From Mycobacterium sp. SVM_VP21 (GTDB lineage Bacteria > Actinomycetota > Actinomycetes > Mycobacteriales > Mycobacteriaceae), in assembly GCA_024758765.1 (NCBI GenBank), contig CP101406.1, positions 1,240,001 through 1,304,000 of the forward strand: a stretch of 64,000 nt of DNA, given 5' to 3'. Positions 36,819-45,248 of the stretch are shown one piece after another. A program made the position numbers and the translations under genes. The notes below the pieces were generated by a model. The model was not told the DNA's origin, did no database searches, and was given only the letters and a program-made list of their open reading frames with translations. Positions within the stretch are counted from its first letter, which is position 1. The number at the start of each line of letters is the position of its first letter.

Positions 36819-37382
36819 CTATCCGGCGCAGTAGTCCCGGGCCGCCGACGACAGCGCCTGGCGGTAGAACTCGTCGAATTGCCTTGCGTCGCTGACGAAT
36901 TGTGTTGCCTGATCGCGTTGGGCGACGCACTCGGGTGAATGCAGTTGCTGCCAGTGCAGGCCGATCTGGGTGAGCATGACGTGGTTGAAGCCGTCGATGC
37001 GGGTCCGCGATGCCGCCAGGTCTGGAGCGGTCGCCGGCGCGGCGGCCGGGTTCAGTTTCCACTGGCCGAATCGGTAGTGCTCGACGGCTTCGGTGGCGCC
37101 GATCTGGTCGGTGAAGACCCGGCGCACATAGTCGGGGTCGAGGCCGTCTTTGACCGCGTCGTCGGCCAGTTTCGACAGTTGCTGCTGGACCCGGGCCGGG
37201 TCCTCAATGGCGCCCCCGGTCCGCCATTTGACGGCCGCCACGTCATCGGCGACCTGGAGTCGCTGGGCGGCAGCGTCGACCAGGTCGGACAGGGGGGACG
37301 CGTCGTCGGCCCCGGCCGGGGGGGCCAGCAGCAGGGCCGCGCAGAGCAACGACATCAGCGTGTGTGATCGCATGGGCTCCAT
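36819..37382 (-). CDS. Secreted chorismate mutase (Rv1885c type)
   Basis: The 187-aa protein has a signal peptide (LMSLLCAALLLAPPAGA before DDASP). The mature part follows the secreted AroQ-gamma chorismate mutase of M. tuberculosis closely: SDLVDAAAQRLQVAD, VAAVKWR, DPDYVRRVFTDQIGATEA with Thr and Glu of the active site, QWKLNPAAAPATAPDLAASR, and two Cys in PECVAQ and DYCAG that would form the single disulfide. The enzyme converts chorismate to prephenate outside the cytoplasm; its purpose there is not understood. The start may be ATG 37382 or ATG 37373. It converges on pssA with a one-base gap and has no related gene next to it. Confidence 0.9.
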   Translation of the reverse strand: MEPMRSHTLMSLLCAALLLAPPAGADDASPLSDLVDAAAQRLQVADDVAAVKWRTGGAIEDPARVQQQLSKLADDAVKDGLDPDYVRRVFTDQIGATEAVEHYRFGQWKLNPAAAPATAPDLAASRTRIDGFNHVMLTQIGLHWQQLHSPECVAQRDQATQFVSDARQFDEFYRQALSSAARDYCAG

Positions 37383-37687
37383 TCAAGCCCTCAAGCGATG
37401 GGCGTTGAGATCCGAGACCGCATTCTTTCGCGACCGATCCGCACTCACAGGCATGGCGGGCATTTTGGCTCCATATGGGGTGCCATGGTTGGTATAGACA
37501 GCAGAACCCTCGGATCCGTCCGTACCGCAAGTGGGACCGGCGGCATGGACGAAGGGGCCGGATCGGTCGACGAAGTCACCGCCCCGGGGCCGCTAATGCG
37601 ACCACGCACACGATGGCCAGATCCTGATGTTCCATGGCATAACTGCCACTGGCCAAGACGTCGAGGGCCGGGCAGGATCGGTTACCG
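37383..37687. other. 305-bp intergenic region between divergent genes
   Basis: This lies between the divergent chorismate mutase and GlxA-type regulator starts, so promoters for both must be here. I see no convincing operator palindrome or -35/-10 pair. Nothing else was recognised. Confidence 0.5.
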
Positions 37688-38644
37688 ATGGACAATCACC
37701 TCATTGCCGTTGTGGCCCTGGACGGCGTCACCGCACTGGACCTAGCGATTCCGATGGACGTCTTCGGGATCGACCCTGACGTGCCCTATGAGCTGCGTGT
37801 CTGCGGCGTGGCTGACCGCGTCCAGACCGCATCCGGTCTGACATTGGCGATCGACCACGGTCTTGAGGCCATAGCCGAGGCGGACACCGTCATTGTTCCG
37901 GGATACGAGCCGGTAGATCGCCCCGTCCCCACCGCGGTACTCGACGCATTGGCAGCCGAGGTCGAGCGGGGCACCAGAGTGGCGTCGATCTGCACCGGAG
38001 CGTTTGCCCTGGGCGCCGCCGGCGTTCTCGACGGCCGACGCGCGACCACGCATTGGCAGCATATGAAGGAGTTCGAGGCGCGGTTTCCATCGGTGCACCT
38101 CGACCGAGACGTGCTTTACGTCGACAACGGCAATATCCTCACGTCTGCCGGAATGTGCTGCGGAATCGACATGTGTTTGCACATCGTGATGCGGGATCTC
38201 GGGGCGGCGACCGCCAATCGGGTGGCCCGCACGTTGGTCGCCGCGCCGCATCGCGATGGCGGCCAGGCACAGTACGTTCCCGCCGCGGTAGCCATCGCCG
38301 GTGATGCTTCATTGGCCGCTACCCGGGCTTGGGCGTTGGGTCATTTGGCCGATCCCATCGGCGCTTCGGAGATGGCCAGACATGCCCGGATGTCGATGCG
38401 GACTTTTATGCGCCGCTTCGCCGAAGAGACTGGAACCACCCCGTTCCAGTGGCTGCTGAATGCACGCATCACCTCCGCGCGCGAACTGCTTGAAACGACC
38501 GATTATTCGGTTGACCGTGTCGCCCGGGACTCCGGGTTGGGATCAGCCGCCAATCTTCGGCTCCACTTTCGCCGGAGTCTGGCGACCACACCGACCGGGT
38601 ATCGCCGAACGTTCACGTGCGTTCCCGACACCGCGGCCGTCTGA
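37688..38644 (+). CDS. GlxA-type regulator (DJ-1/PfpI domain plus AraC helix-turn-helix)
   Basis: The 318-aa protein joins an N-terminal class I glutamine amidotransferase-like domain (residues 1-190; elbow ASICTGAFALGAAG with Cys near 100, DTVIVPGYE, TTHWQHMKEFEARFP) to a C-terminal AraC DNA-binding domain (from about 210; GASEMARHARMSMRTFMRRF and DRVARDSGLGSAANLRLHF). This is the GlxA/ArgR2-like family, in which the amidotransferase domain usually senses rather than catalyses. The downstream RidA and HD genes run in the opposite direction and are possible targets, but a binding site is not evident. Confidence 0.88.
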   Translation: MDNHLIAVVALDGVTALDLAIPMDVFGIDPDVPYELRVCGVADRVQTASGLTLAIDHGLEAIAEADTVIVPGYEPVDRPVPTAVLDALAAEVERGTRVASICTGAFALGAAGVLDGRRATTHWQHMKEFEARFPSVHLDRDVLYVDNGNILTSAGMCCGIDMCLHIVMRDLGAATANRVARTLVAAPHRDGGQAQYVPAAVAIAGDASLAATRAWALGHLADPIGASEMARHARMSMRTFMRRFAEETGTTPFQWLLNARITSARELLETTDYSVDRVARDSGLGSAANLRLHFRRSLATTPTGYRRTFTCVPDTAAV

Positions 38645-38772
38645 GCTGCTCCGCGTAGCGATCGGCGCCCCGCCGCCGCCATCCAAGACGGACCGACCGT
38701 CGCACATTCTGAGTATCGGGGAGTTCAGGGGCCGCCCCAGCGATCGGGACAGCCCCTGCTCAGCTCCCGCCG

Positions 38773-39198
38773 TCAGCCCCCAGACCCGATGATGGCGACC
38801 ACTTCGACCTCGATGCGCATCTCGGGCATCCCCAGCGCCTTCACCCCGAGCGCGGTCCACAACGGCAGGTGCTTTCCGGCACGCTTGCGGAATTGGTCTA
38901 CGACCGCAGCCATGTGGTCGTCGCCGATGGAGTCCTCACGACTCGGGACGTGATATGTCTTGACACTCACTACGTCGTGCCAGGTCGCCCCCGCCGCCTC
39001 AAGAGTCCTTTCGACGTTTCCGAAGGCCAGGTCGATCTCCTCCTCCAGGGAGTCCGCGGAGACGACCTGGTCGTCGTCCCATCCACCCTGACCGGAGATC
39101 TCGACTCGGTCCCCGACACGGAGCGCCTGACTGTAGCTGTACCGGGAACGAGTGACTTCTCCGTAGCCGGGAGTGTCAATGAACTCGACGGTGGACAT
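38773..39198 (-). CDS. RidA-family (YjgF/YER057c/UK114) protein
   Basis: The 141-aa protein begins MSTVEFIDTPGYGEVTRSRY after an AAGGAAG ribosome binding site. It has the trimeric RidA core: YSQALRVGDRVEISGQGG, the conserved segment LAFGNVERTLEAAGATWHDVVSVKTYHV, and LPLWTALGVKALGMPEMRIEVEVVAI near the end. Classic RidA deaminates reactive enamines and has an Arg in the TxxxV-x(L)-P region; here the last strand reads PEMRIEVE, with the Arg present. Divergent members act on other imines, so the substrate is uncertain. The HD gene at 39303 lies 104 bases upstream on the same strand and may be co-transcribed. Confidence 0.8.
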   Translation of the reverse strand: MSTVEFIDTPGYGEVTRSRYSYSQALRVGDRVEISGQGGWDDDQVVSADSLEEEIDLAFGNVERTLEAAGATWHDVVSVKTYHVPSREDSIGDDHMAAVVDQFRKRAGKHLPLWTALGVKALGMPEMRIEVEVVAIIGSGG

Positions 39199-39302
39199 GC
39201 AGCTGCTTCCTTTCATCGTTACTTCCATTCTTCCGGAGTCCGGAATCTTTCTTCATCACTCGATCGTCGCGGCAGAAGCCGTCTCGATGAAGTCAATGAA
39301 AC

Positions 39303-40013
39303 TCAGTTGCCCCAACGCGAACCGCCATCGGCGATGAGCTCCTCGACGTAGGTGGTCCCGAATTCGCTTCTCTCCCGGAGAATCTCACCCGGCGGGTGAT
39401 AGCGCGGGGCGTTCTCCGGGTTCATGGCGGCATGCCCGGCGACCGCGTCCAAGACTGACGTCGCCATGTTGAATCGGGGATAGACGTGGTGAATAGCGGC
39501 GCCGATCTGCGCGGTCACCGCCTCCCCGTGCGAATCCGGCAGACCGAGCACTCCGCCGAAGTCGATAGCGATGCCCTGATAGGTCAGTGACGTCAGCGCA
39601 CCCATCCGTTCAGGTATGACGGCCGTGTTGTGCAGTGCAATGGCCTCCCACACGGCATCAACCTTCCGAGCCTCCAAACCGTGCCCGGTGAGGAACTCGG
39701 CGGCCCGGTCGGCGCCGTCCACCTCGAATCGAGTGTCGCCCTTCGCCAATGGGGACAGGCCGACGTCATGCAAGACGCACGAGAGGTAGAGCAATTCTTC
39801 ATCGAAGTCACTGCCCGCGACGAGTCCGATGCACGGGGCGAGCAACCGTGCGAACAGGAAGCTACGCACGCTGTGATTGGCGATGGCCGGCGACTCCGCG
39901 GCTTGTACGAGTTCCAGGGCCGCCGTGGCCAACGGCGTACCGGGCAGCGTCAATAGGTCAGCATTATCGGCGACGGCTCCCTTAGAAGGGGATACCGGAT
40001 TCGGGAATGTCAT
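39303..40013 (-). CDS. HD-domain protein resembling cyanamide hydratases
   Basis: The 236-aa protein starts at MTFPNPVSPSKGAVAD. It carries an HD metal domain: the His in NHSVRSFLFARLLAP (about residue 60), the HD pair in CVLHDVGLSP (about 97-98) and a later Asp in the DFGGVLGLPD region. The order NHS(V/L)RSFLFA ... LHDVGL matches the fungal-type cyanamide hydratase subfamily, which adds water to cyanamide to give urea. Related bacterial proteins have unknown substrates. It sits between RidA and an alpha/beta hydrolase gene, all on the minus strand. The start has only a weak ribosome binding site. Confidence 0.75.
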   Translation of the reverse strand: MTFPNPVSPSKGAVADNADLLTLPGTPLATAALELVQAAESPAIANHSVRSFLFARLLAPCIGLVAGSDFDEELLYLSCVLHDVGLSPLAKGDTRFEVDGADRAAEFLTGHGLEARKVDAVWEAIALHNTAVIPERMGALTSLTYQGIAIDFGGVLGLPDSHGEAVTAQIGAAIHHVYPRFNMATSVLDAVAGHAAMNPENAPRYHPPGEILRERSEFGTTYVEELIADGGSRWGN

Positions 40014-40178
40014 GAACCCAAGTCTGCGATCGAGGGGGCGGTCCGGCCAGCGGCGGATTTGCCGATCACCGCGAGGTTTACGCCAAACCGACAGTCGGAG
40101 CCCGGGGCGTGAGCTCGCGAACGGCAAGCACCGGAGATACCGTCAAATCCTATGGATCGGTAAAGCACCGGGGTGCTC

Positions 40179-41411
40179 TCAGGAGCCGGTGGCGTCGAGG
40201 TGGTCGTCGAGGTAGTCGAAGAACCGTTGGGCAGCCAACGACCGGGCCATCGGCTCGCAATGTCCGGCAGCTCCTTCGGCGGCGGTGAAGCGGACGAGGG
40301 TCTTCTCGTTCGGGATCATGTCGTAGAGGCGCTGGGGCTGGCCGGCGAAGTACCCCTCTTCGTCGGGGTCGGCGATGAGTACCGGTGTGGTGATCTGTGC
40401 GGCGAGTTCGGGAGTGATCTGGTAACGCGCGGACTCGCGAAAGGTATCGAAGAAGCTTACGTAGCCGTAGGGCTTGGCTCGCCAGGCGAAGGTCCGTTTG
40501 ACGTTGGCCGGGAGCTGCTCGATCGCCGCGTCGAAGGCGTCCCGCTCGCCACCCGCGAGCAGCTCGCCCAGCTCGGGGGAGAGCATCGCCTGCCAGGCTT
40601 CGGACACGTTGACCACCCCGCCGTCGATGACCGCGGCCGTGAAGCGGTGCTCGAAGGCCAGGGCGCGCGGGGCCCAATACCCGCCCTGGCTGACCGCATA
40701 GAGGGCGAGGCGCTGCGGGTCCACGCCCGGTAGCCGGAGCGTTGCGTCGACGACCGGTGAGAGGACGTGTTCGAAATCGGGCCGGAACCCGATGCCTCGT
40801 TCGAAGAGCATGCGCTGCTGCCCTGGCCCGTCGAACACCACGACGTGGTAGCCACGGGCCGACGCCTCGGAGCCGTAGCCAGGCCACAGGTAACTCGCCG
40901 CGCCGTCGGCACCGTTGACCATCACCAGCGTCGGCTTCGGGCCCTCGCCGGGCGCGGGGAAGAACCAGCCGGGCATAGTGGTGTTCTCGTAGGGGATTTC
41001 CAGCGGCTGGGGCGGGTTGTCCAGCAGGCCGAGGTACTGCTCCCAGCACCGGCGGTAGGCGGCGAAAGTGCGTGCCCGCACGAGGTCGGGGCCCGTGCAC
41101 CCGTCGGCCACCACCACGCACGTCGCGTAGTAGGTTGCCGCGCGGAGGAGCGCGTTACGGCCGCTGATCCGATGGCCCTTTCGCACGCAGTCGTCGCCGA
41201 TCGCGGCGACACGGTCGGCGGTCGCCTCCCACTCGTGTGCCCACGACGCGAGGTTGCCGTCGGTGATGCGGTCGATCGTCGCTAACGTCTCACCGGTGTC
41301 CGCCGCGCCGGTGTACACCCGCCCGAGCATTGCCCGTGTCATCGAGTTCATGACCGGATCGGTGAAGAAGATCGAACGCCCACCAGTCTCGGTTGCGATC
41401 CCCATGCTCAT
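40179..41411 (-). CDS. Alpha/beta hydrolase of the 2,6-dihydropseudooxynicotine-hydrolase-like type
   Basis: The 410-aa protein starts at MSMGIATE (ATG 41411, GAGAGGG upstream). A helical N-terminal domain (to ~150; TYYATCVVVADG) is followed by an alpha/beta hydrolase: PTLVMVNGADG (oxyanion region), HVVVFDGPGQQRM, the nucleophile elbow AVSQGGYWAP with Ser, LIADPDEEGYFA with Asp, and EGAAGHCEPMA with His. This layout is that of the DHPON hydrolase/FrsA-like branch, which cleaves C-C bonds or esters. It is divergent from a TetR gene 121 bases away, which is a likely repressor. The substrate is not known. Confidence 0.82.
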   Translation of the reverse strand: MSMGIATETGGRSIFFTDPVMNSMTRAMLGRVYTGAADTGETLATIDRITDGNLASWAHEWEATADRVAAIGDDCVRKGHRISGRNALLRAATYYATCVVVADGCTGPDLVRARTFAAYRRCWEQYLGLLDNPPQPLEIPYENTTMPGWFFPAPGEGPKPTLVMVNGADGAASYLWPGYGSEASARGYHVVVFDGPGQQRMLFERGIGFRPDFEHVLSPVVDATLRLPGVDPQRLALYAVSQGGYWAPRALAFEHRFTAAVIDGGVVNVSEAWQAMLSPELGELLAGGERDAFDAAIEQLPANVKRTFAWRAKPYGYVSFFDTFRESARYQITPELAAQITTPVLIADPDEEGYFAGQPQRLYDMIPNEKTLVRFTAAEGAAGHCEPMARSLAAQRFFDYLDDHLDATGS

Positions 41412-41519
41412 TCCCGCCCTCTCCGAATCGCTGCGGGCGCCGCCCACCCGGCCAATATAAGAGAGACAATCATCTCGTATTAAGAATAGGGCGAGTCGAT
41501 AAGGAACGCAAATCTTCCC

Positions 41520-41525
41520 TATACT
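41520..41525 (+). promoter_or_regulatory. -10 box of the TetR gene, leaderless
   Basis: TATACT at 41520-41525 is 7 bases from the GTG start at 41533, which has no ribosome binding site. The rest of the 121-bp divergent region (41412-41532) is AT-rich for this genome. It includes a loose inverted pattern, AATATAAGAGAGA and TCTCGTATT, near 41454-41481, which could be a TetR operator. Confidence 0.45.
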
Positions 41526-41532
41526 GGGGGCT

Positions 41533-42171
41533 GTGATCACCCCCGTCCCCACGCCTGCCCGCCAGCGCAGACGAGGGCCCGAACTTGAGGCCGCGCTGCT
41601 GGACGCGGCGTGGGACGAGCTGGTTGAGGTCGGCTTCGCGAAGCTGACCATGGAGTCCATCGCCGCACGAGCCCGTACCGGGGTCGCCGTGCTGTACCGC
41701 CGCTGGGCCAACAAGGACGAGCTGGTGCTTGCCGCGCTCGAGCATTACCGCACCAGCCACCCGGTCGAGATCCCCGACACCGGTAGCCTGCGCGGTGATC
41801 TGATCGCCACGCTGACAGGCATGGGCCGGGCCCGTGCTGCGTTCTTCGCCATCACCGCAGCTACCGTCTTCTCCGGGCTGATGGCCGGCAGCGGACTTAC
41901 CCCCACCCAGGTACGCGACCGGATCCTGGGCGAGCAACGGCTCGCGCTCATCCGGACCATCTACCAGCGTGCCGACGACCGCGGCGAGATCGACCTGGAA
42001 CAGATCCCGGCCGCGGTGCTCGCAATGCCCTTCGACCTGGTACGCCACGACCTGCTCATGGACCTCGAACCCGTAGCGCCCGAGCGCATCCACTCGATCG
42101 TCGACGAACTGTTCCTACGCCTCGTCCACCAGGACACGAGTAAACGTCGGCGCGGTGAGCAAATCCTCTGA
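41533..42171 (+). CDS. TetR-family transcriptional regulator
   Basis: The 212-aa protein has an N-terminal TetR helix-turn-helix (LLDAAWDELVEVGFAKLTME, then SIAARARTGVAVLYRRWANK, about residues 20-65). A C-terminal all-alpha ligand domain of ordinary length follows. It starts with GTG at 41533. It is divergent from the alpha/beta hydrolase gene, the typical layout of a repressor and its target. The inducer is unknown. Confidence 0.88.
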   Translation: MITPVPTPARQRRRGPELEAALLDAAWDELVEVGFAKLTMESIAARARTGVAVLYRRWANKDELVLAALEHYRTSHPVEIPDTGSLRGDLIATLTGMGRARAAFFAITAATVFSGLMAGSGLTPTQVRDRILGEQRLALIRTIYQRADDRGEIDLEQIPAAVLAMPFDLVRHDLLMDLEPVAPERIHSIVDELFLRLVHQDTSKRRRGEQIL

Positions 42172-42429
42172 GAATCAACCAGGTTCGAGATGGTCGTGAT
42201 GGTCCGGAGGCCACCGACAGCGAGAACCCGACGACGCCTTCCCAGACTCGAGTGGCGGTCGAGACGAGACGCGGCCGAGATGCCGACTCATTGGGCGACA
42301 GGCCAGAACCACTGATAGTCCACCTGCCCAGCCGGATAATCCGGATGCGGATGCACGTCCCGGCGAGCTGATGTCGCCAGGCTCGGGAGGCCTGCGGCCG
42401 AACGGAGCCCGCCACAATCACGCGTAGCC

Positions 42430-42449
42430 GGCCTCGGAGTCCGAGGCTT
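42430..42449. terminator. Short palindrome between converging genes
   Basis: GCCTCGGAGTCCGAGGC (42431-42447) is a perfect 17-base palindrome followed by TTT on the plus strand, next to the stop of the SDR gene at 42450. It could end transcription from either side. A separate 13-base palindrome CCGGATAATCCGG lies at 42332-42344. Otherwise the 278-bp gap after the TetR gene shows nothing. Confidence 0.4.
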
Positions 42450-43196
42450 TCACAACTGTGAGATCCCGCCGTCGACGACGAGTTCCGCTCCGAGCACAAA
42501 ACGGGACTCGTCGCTGGCCAGGTACAGGGCAGCCTGCGCGATCTCCTCCGCAGTTCCCATCCGTCCAACCGGGGTGCGTGCCGCAAGATCATCACGTACC
42601 GCCTGCGCTTGCGCCTCGGTCCGGCCCTGGCTCTGCAGCGGTGTATCGATCCCGCCCGGCGAAATCGCATTCACCCGGATTTGACGGTCAAGCAGTTCGC
42701 GGGACCAGGTGCGGGCCAGGGATCGAACGGCGGCCTTGGATGCCGAGAGCAGCGACAGCCCCGGGCGCCCGACCTGATTGAGAAACGACGTCAGCAGGAT
42801 GACCGATCCCCCGCGCCGGATCAACGGCGAAACCGCCTGCATCGAGAAGAAGACCCCTTTGACGTTGATGTCCATCAACTGGTCGTAACGCGCCTCGTCG
42901 GTCTCCGCCAACGGTGTCGGGTACGCAATGCCGGCATTGGCCACGAAGATGTCGACCGCGCCCGCCGCCGTACCGATCTGCGTTGCCAGGGAGCGCATCT
43001 GGCCAACCGAGGCGACATCGGCCCGGATCGCGGTGCACCGCTCCCCGAGTTCATCCTGGACGCGGCACAGCGCGTGCTGGTCACGCCCGGTCACGAATAC
43101 GCGCGCACCATGCTCGACGAACAACCGGGCGATGGCCAACCCGATTCCGCTGGTTCCCCCCGTGATGAGGGCGGTTTTGCCCTCAATTCGTTGCAT
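42450..43196 (-). CDS. SDR-family protein with Leu at the catalytic Tyr position
   Basis: The 248-aa protein has a normal SDR fold pattern: TGGTSGIG at 12-19, VANAGIA, Ser137 in LLTSFL and Lys154 in SASKAA. The residue four before the Lys, normally the catalytic Tyr and 13 after the Ser, is Leu150 (GLSLLSASKAAV). The C-terminal half is well kept (NAISPGGIDTP, GRMGTAEEIAQAALYLASDES, VVDGG). Cofactor binding is expected but ordinary dehydrogenase chemistry is doubtful. It starts at ATG 43196 inside the end of the DJ-1/PfpI gene (14-base overlap), so it is the last gene of an operon with that gene and the old-yellow-enzyme gene. Confidence 0.82.
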   Translation of the reverse strand: MQRIEGKTALITGGTSGIGLAIARLFVEHGARVFVTGRDQHALCRVQDELGERCTAIRADVASVGQMRSLATQIGTAAGAVDIFVANAGIAYPTPLAETDEARYDQLMDINVKGVFFSMQAVSPLIRRGGSVILLTSFLNQVGRPGLSLLSASKAAVRSLARTWSRELLDRQIRVNAISPGGIDTPLQSQGRTEAQAQAVRDDLAARTPVGRMGTAEEIAQAALYLASDESRFVLGAELVVDGGISQL

Positions 43197-43902
43197 GATC
43201 TGCCCTTCTCGGTGTCACGGTCCGTTCCGCGGCGGCAGCCATCGCGGCGACCAGCGGCGCCAATCTCTGCTCCGCACCGATGCGGGTGCCCGTGTCGGCG
43301 CGATCTGGGGTACCGACCATGTACGGCGGATCCGGGTCGTACTCCATGACCAGCTGACGCACCTTGGCGGCGTCCTCGCCGGCCAGGACCGCGGCCAGAT
43401 GGAGCCCGAAGTCGATGCCCGCGGTGACCCCGCCACCGGTGATGCGGTTCCGATCGACGACGATCCGACCGTCCTCCGGGAGAGCGCCGTAGGCTTTCAG
43501 GAAGCGTCGAAACGCCCAATGCGATGTGGCACGGTAACCGGTGAGCAACCCGGCGGCAGCCAGGATGAGTGAGCCCGTGCAGACACTGGTGACGTACCGC
43601 GCATCCGCCGAGACCGATCGCAGAAACGCCAGCGTCTCCGCATCCTCGACCATCCGGTGGGTGCTCCTGGTCCCGGGCACCACCAGCACGTCATAGGTGG
43701 GTCGGCAATCGGCAAAGGTCTTGGTCGGGATTACTGCCACCTGGCTATCACCGATGACCGGCTCGGCGGTCTTGGCGACCAAGTCCACTGCCACGCCGGG
43801 AACTCCGGCGAGCACCTGGTGCGGGCCGAAAAGGTCGAGCATGGTGAAATCCGGGTAGATCAACATCGCGATCGTCGTGGGAGACATCTCGTCAGTCCGC
43901 AT
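43183..43902 (-). CDS. DJ-1/PfpI-family protein, isonitrile hydratase-like
   Basis: The 239-aa protein has the DJ-1/PfpI fold: AMLIYPDFTMLDLFGPHQVL at the start, YDVLVVPGT, the Cys elbow SVCTGSLILAAAG (Cys near 108), and ATSHWAFRRFLKAYG. The stretch EYDPDPPYMVGTPDRAD after the core is characteristic of isonitrile (isocyanide) hydratases, which convert isonitriles to N-formamides using this Cys. There is no DNA-binding domain, unlike GlxA-type proteins. It is translationally coupled to the SDR downstream and lies 48 bases after the flavin oxidoreductase gene. Function is by family likeness only. Confidence 0.75.
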   Translation of the reverse strand: MRTDEMSPTTIAMLIYPDFTMLDLFGPHQVLAGVPGVAVDLVAKTAEPVIGDSQVAVIPTKTFADCRPTYDVLVVPGTRSTHRMVEDAETLAFLRSVSADARYVTSVCTGSLILAAAGLLTGYRATSHWAFRRFLKAYGALPEDGRIVVDRNRITGGGVTAGIDFGLHLAAVLAGEDAAKVRQLVMEYDPDPPYMVGTPDRADTGTRIGAEQRLAPLVAAMAAAAERTVTPRRADHATN

Positions 43903-43950
43903 CGGCGGCAGTTCCTTTCACTGGGCAACGTTGGGAGTCGACGAGCACGG

Positions 43951-45033
43951 CTACGCCCAGCTAGCCGAGCGGAATGGCGGCGGGACGTAGTCGATCTGCG
44001 CCCCGAGTTCGTGGGCCGCGCGCAGCGCGAAGTGCGGGTCTCGAATGAGTTCCCGGCCGAGGAAGACGGCGTCGGCTCGCCCTTCGGCGAGAATCCTCTC
44101 CGCCTGATCCGGCGAGGTGATCTTGCCGACGGCCGATGCGGGAACCCCGCCGAGTTCGCGGACACGTTCGGTCAGTGGCACCTGATAGCCGGGCGATACG
44201 GAGATGAAGATGTCTCCGGCCAGGCCGCCGCTGGAGATGTCGAAGAAGTCCGCGCCGCGTTGGTGTGCCCACCTGGCCACGCGGGCCGTTTCGTCTACGG
44301 TCCATCCGCCGTCGATCCAATCGGTACCGGACAACCGCACGAAAAGTGCAGTGGTCTCTGGTATTACGCCGCGGATTCGATCCACGACCTCCAGGAGCAG
44401 CCTGGCGCGATTCTCCAGTGACCCGCCGTAACCGTCGGTGCGCGCATTGCTCAGCGGCGAGAGGAACTGATGCAGTAGGTACCCGTGGGCGGCGTGAATC
44501 TCTATGACGTCGAATCCCGCGGCCACGGCACGCTGCGCCGCGGCCGCGAAGTCGTCGAGGACTTTGGCGATGCCGGCCGAATCCAGTTCGCTGGGAGCGT
44601 CCATGCCGGCGAACGGAATCGGCGATGGCCCTACCGTCGTCCAGCCGCCCTCCTCGACAGGTTTGGTGCTACCGCTCCGCCCGGTGTCCACGCCGTAGTC
44701 GGATGCCTTCCGTCCGGCATGTGCCAGCTGTATGCCGATCCGGGTGTTCTGACTGTGGACGAAGTCGACGACGCGACTCCAGCGGTCACGTTGCGCATCG
44801 TTCCAAATCCCGGCGCATTCCGTGGTGATCCGCGCTTCGGGGCTGATGCCCGTGGCTTCTACCACGACGAGGCCGACACCGCCGGCGGCGTACGTGCCGG
44901 CGTTCACCAAATGCCAGTCATCGGGCATCCCGTCACCGTGGAGGCACATGTATTGGCACATCGGGGAGACCCAGATCCGATTGCGGAAGGTCACCCCACG
45001 GATCGTCAACGGTTCAAAAAGACGTGGATTCAC
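43951..45033 (-). CDS. NADH:flavin oxidoreductase of the old yellow enzyme family (YqjM type)
   Basis: The 360-aa protein is a TIM-barrel flavoprotein. It starts LFEPLTIRGVTFRNRIWVSPMCQY, with the Cys of the YqjM subgroup in PMCQY, then VVVEATGISPEARIT, GIQLAHAGRKAS, the substrate-binding pair in IEIHAAHGYLLHQFLSP, the loop RTDGYGGSLENR, and the FMN phosphate motif GRADAVFLGRELI. Such enzymes reduce activated C=C bonds or nitro groups with NAD(P)H. It starts with GTG at 45033. It leads the operon with the isonitrile hydratase-like and SDR genes. The natural substrate is unknown. Confidence 0.9.
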   Translation of the reverse strand: MNPRLFEPLTIRGVTFRNRIWVSPMCQYMCLHGDGMPDDWHLVNAGTYAAGGVGLVVVEATGISPEARITTECAGIWNDAQRDRWSRVVDFVHSQNTRIGIQLAHAGRKASDYGVDTGRSGSTKPVEEGGWTTVGPSPIPFAGMDAPSELDSAGIAKVLDDFAAAAQRAVAAGFDVIEIHAAHGYLLHQFLSPLSNARTDGYGGSLENRARLLLEVVDRIRGVIPETTALFVRLSGTDWIDGGWTVDETARVARWAHQRGADFFDISSGGLAGDIFISVSPGYQVPLTERVRELGGVPASAVGKITSPDQAERILAEGRADAVFLGRELIRDPHFALRAAHELGAQIDYVPPPFRSASWA

Positions 45034-45248
45034 AGCTGCGTGAGTCCTCTCTATCGGTCTTCACCGCCGGATGGCGCCGTATGTCGGGCGTAGGCATCTG
45101 CGGGGATGGAGTGCCGGCCGAGTCGGCGCCGGATTGAAGGCTGCACCGCCGGGTCGCGTTCCGCGTAGCGTCGGGCGGCCCGCCAGAAGTGCGCGTTGCC
45201 ACCGGGCGAATGCGACGGTCGTCGTCAGTGGCTCCGGCGCGCCCGGGT

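Noticed and set aside
42332..42344. Palindrome CCGGATAATCCGG as an operator for the TetR or SDR gene
   Set aside because: It is downstream of both genes in a converging intergenic region, far from any start codon.
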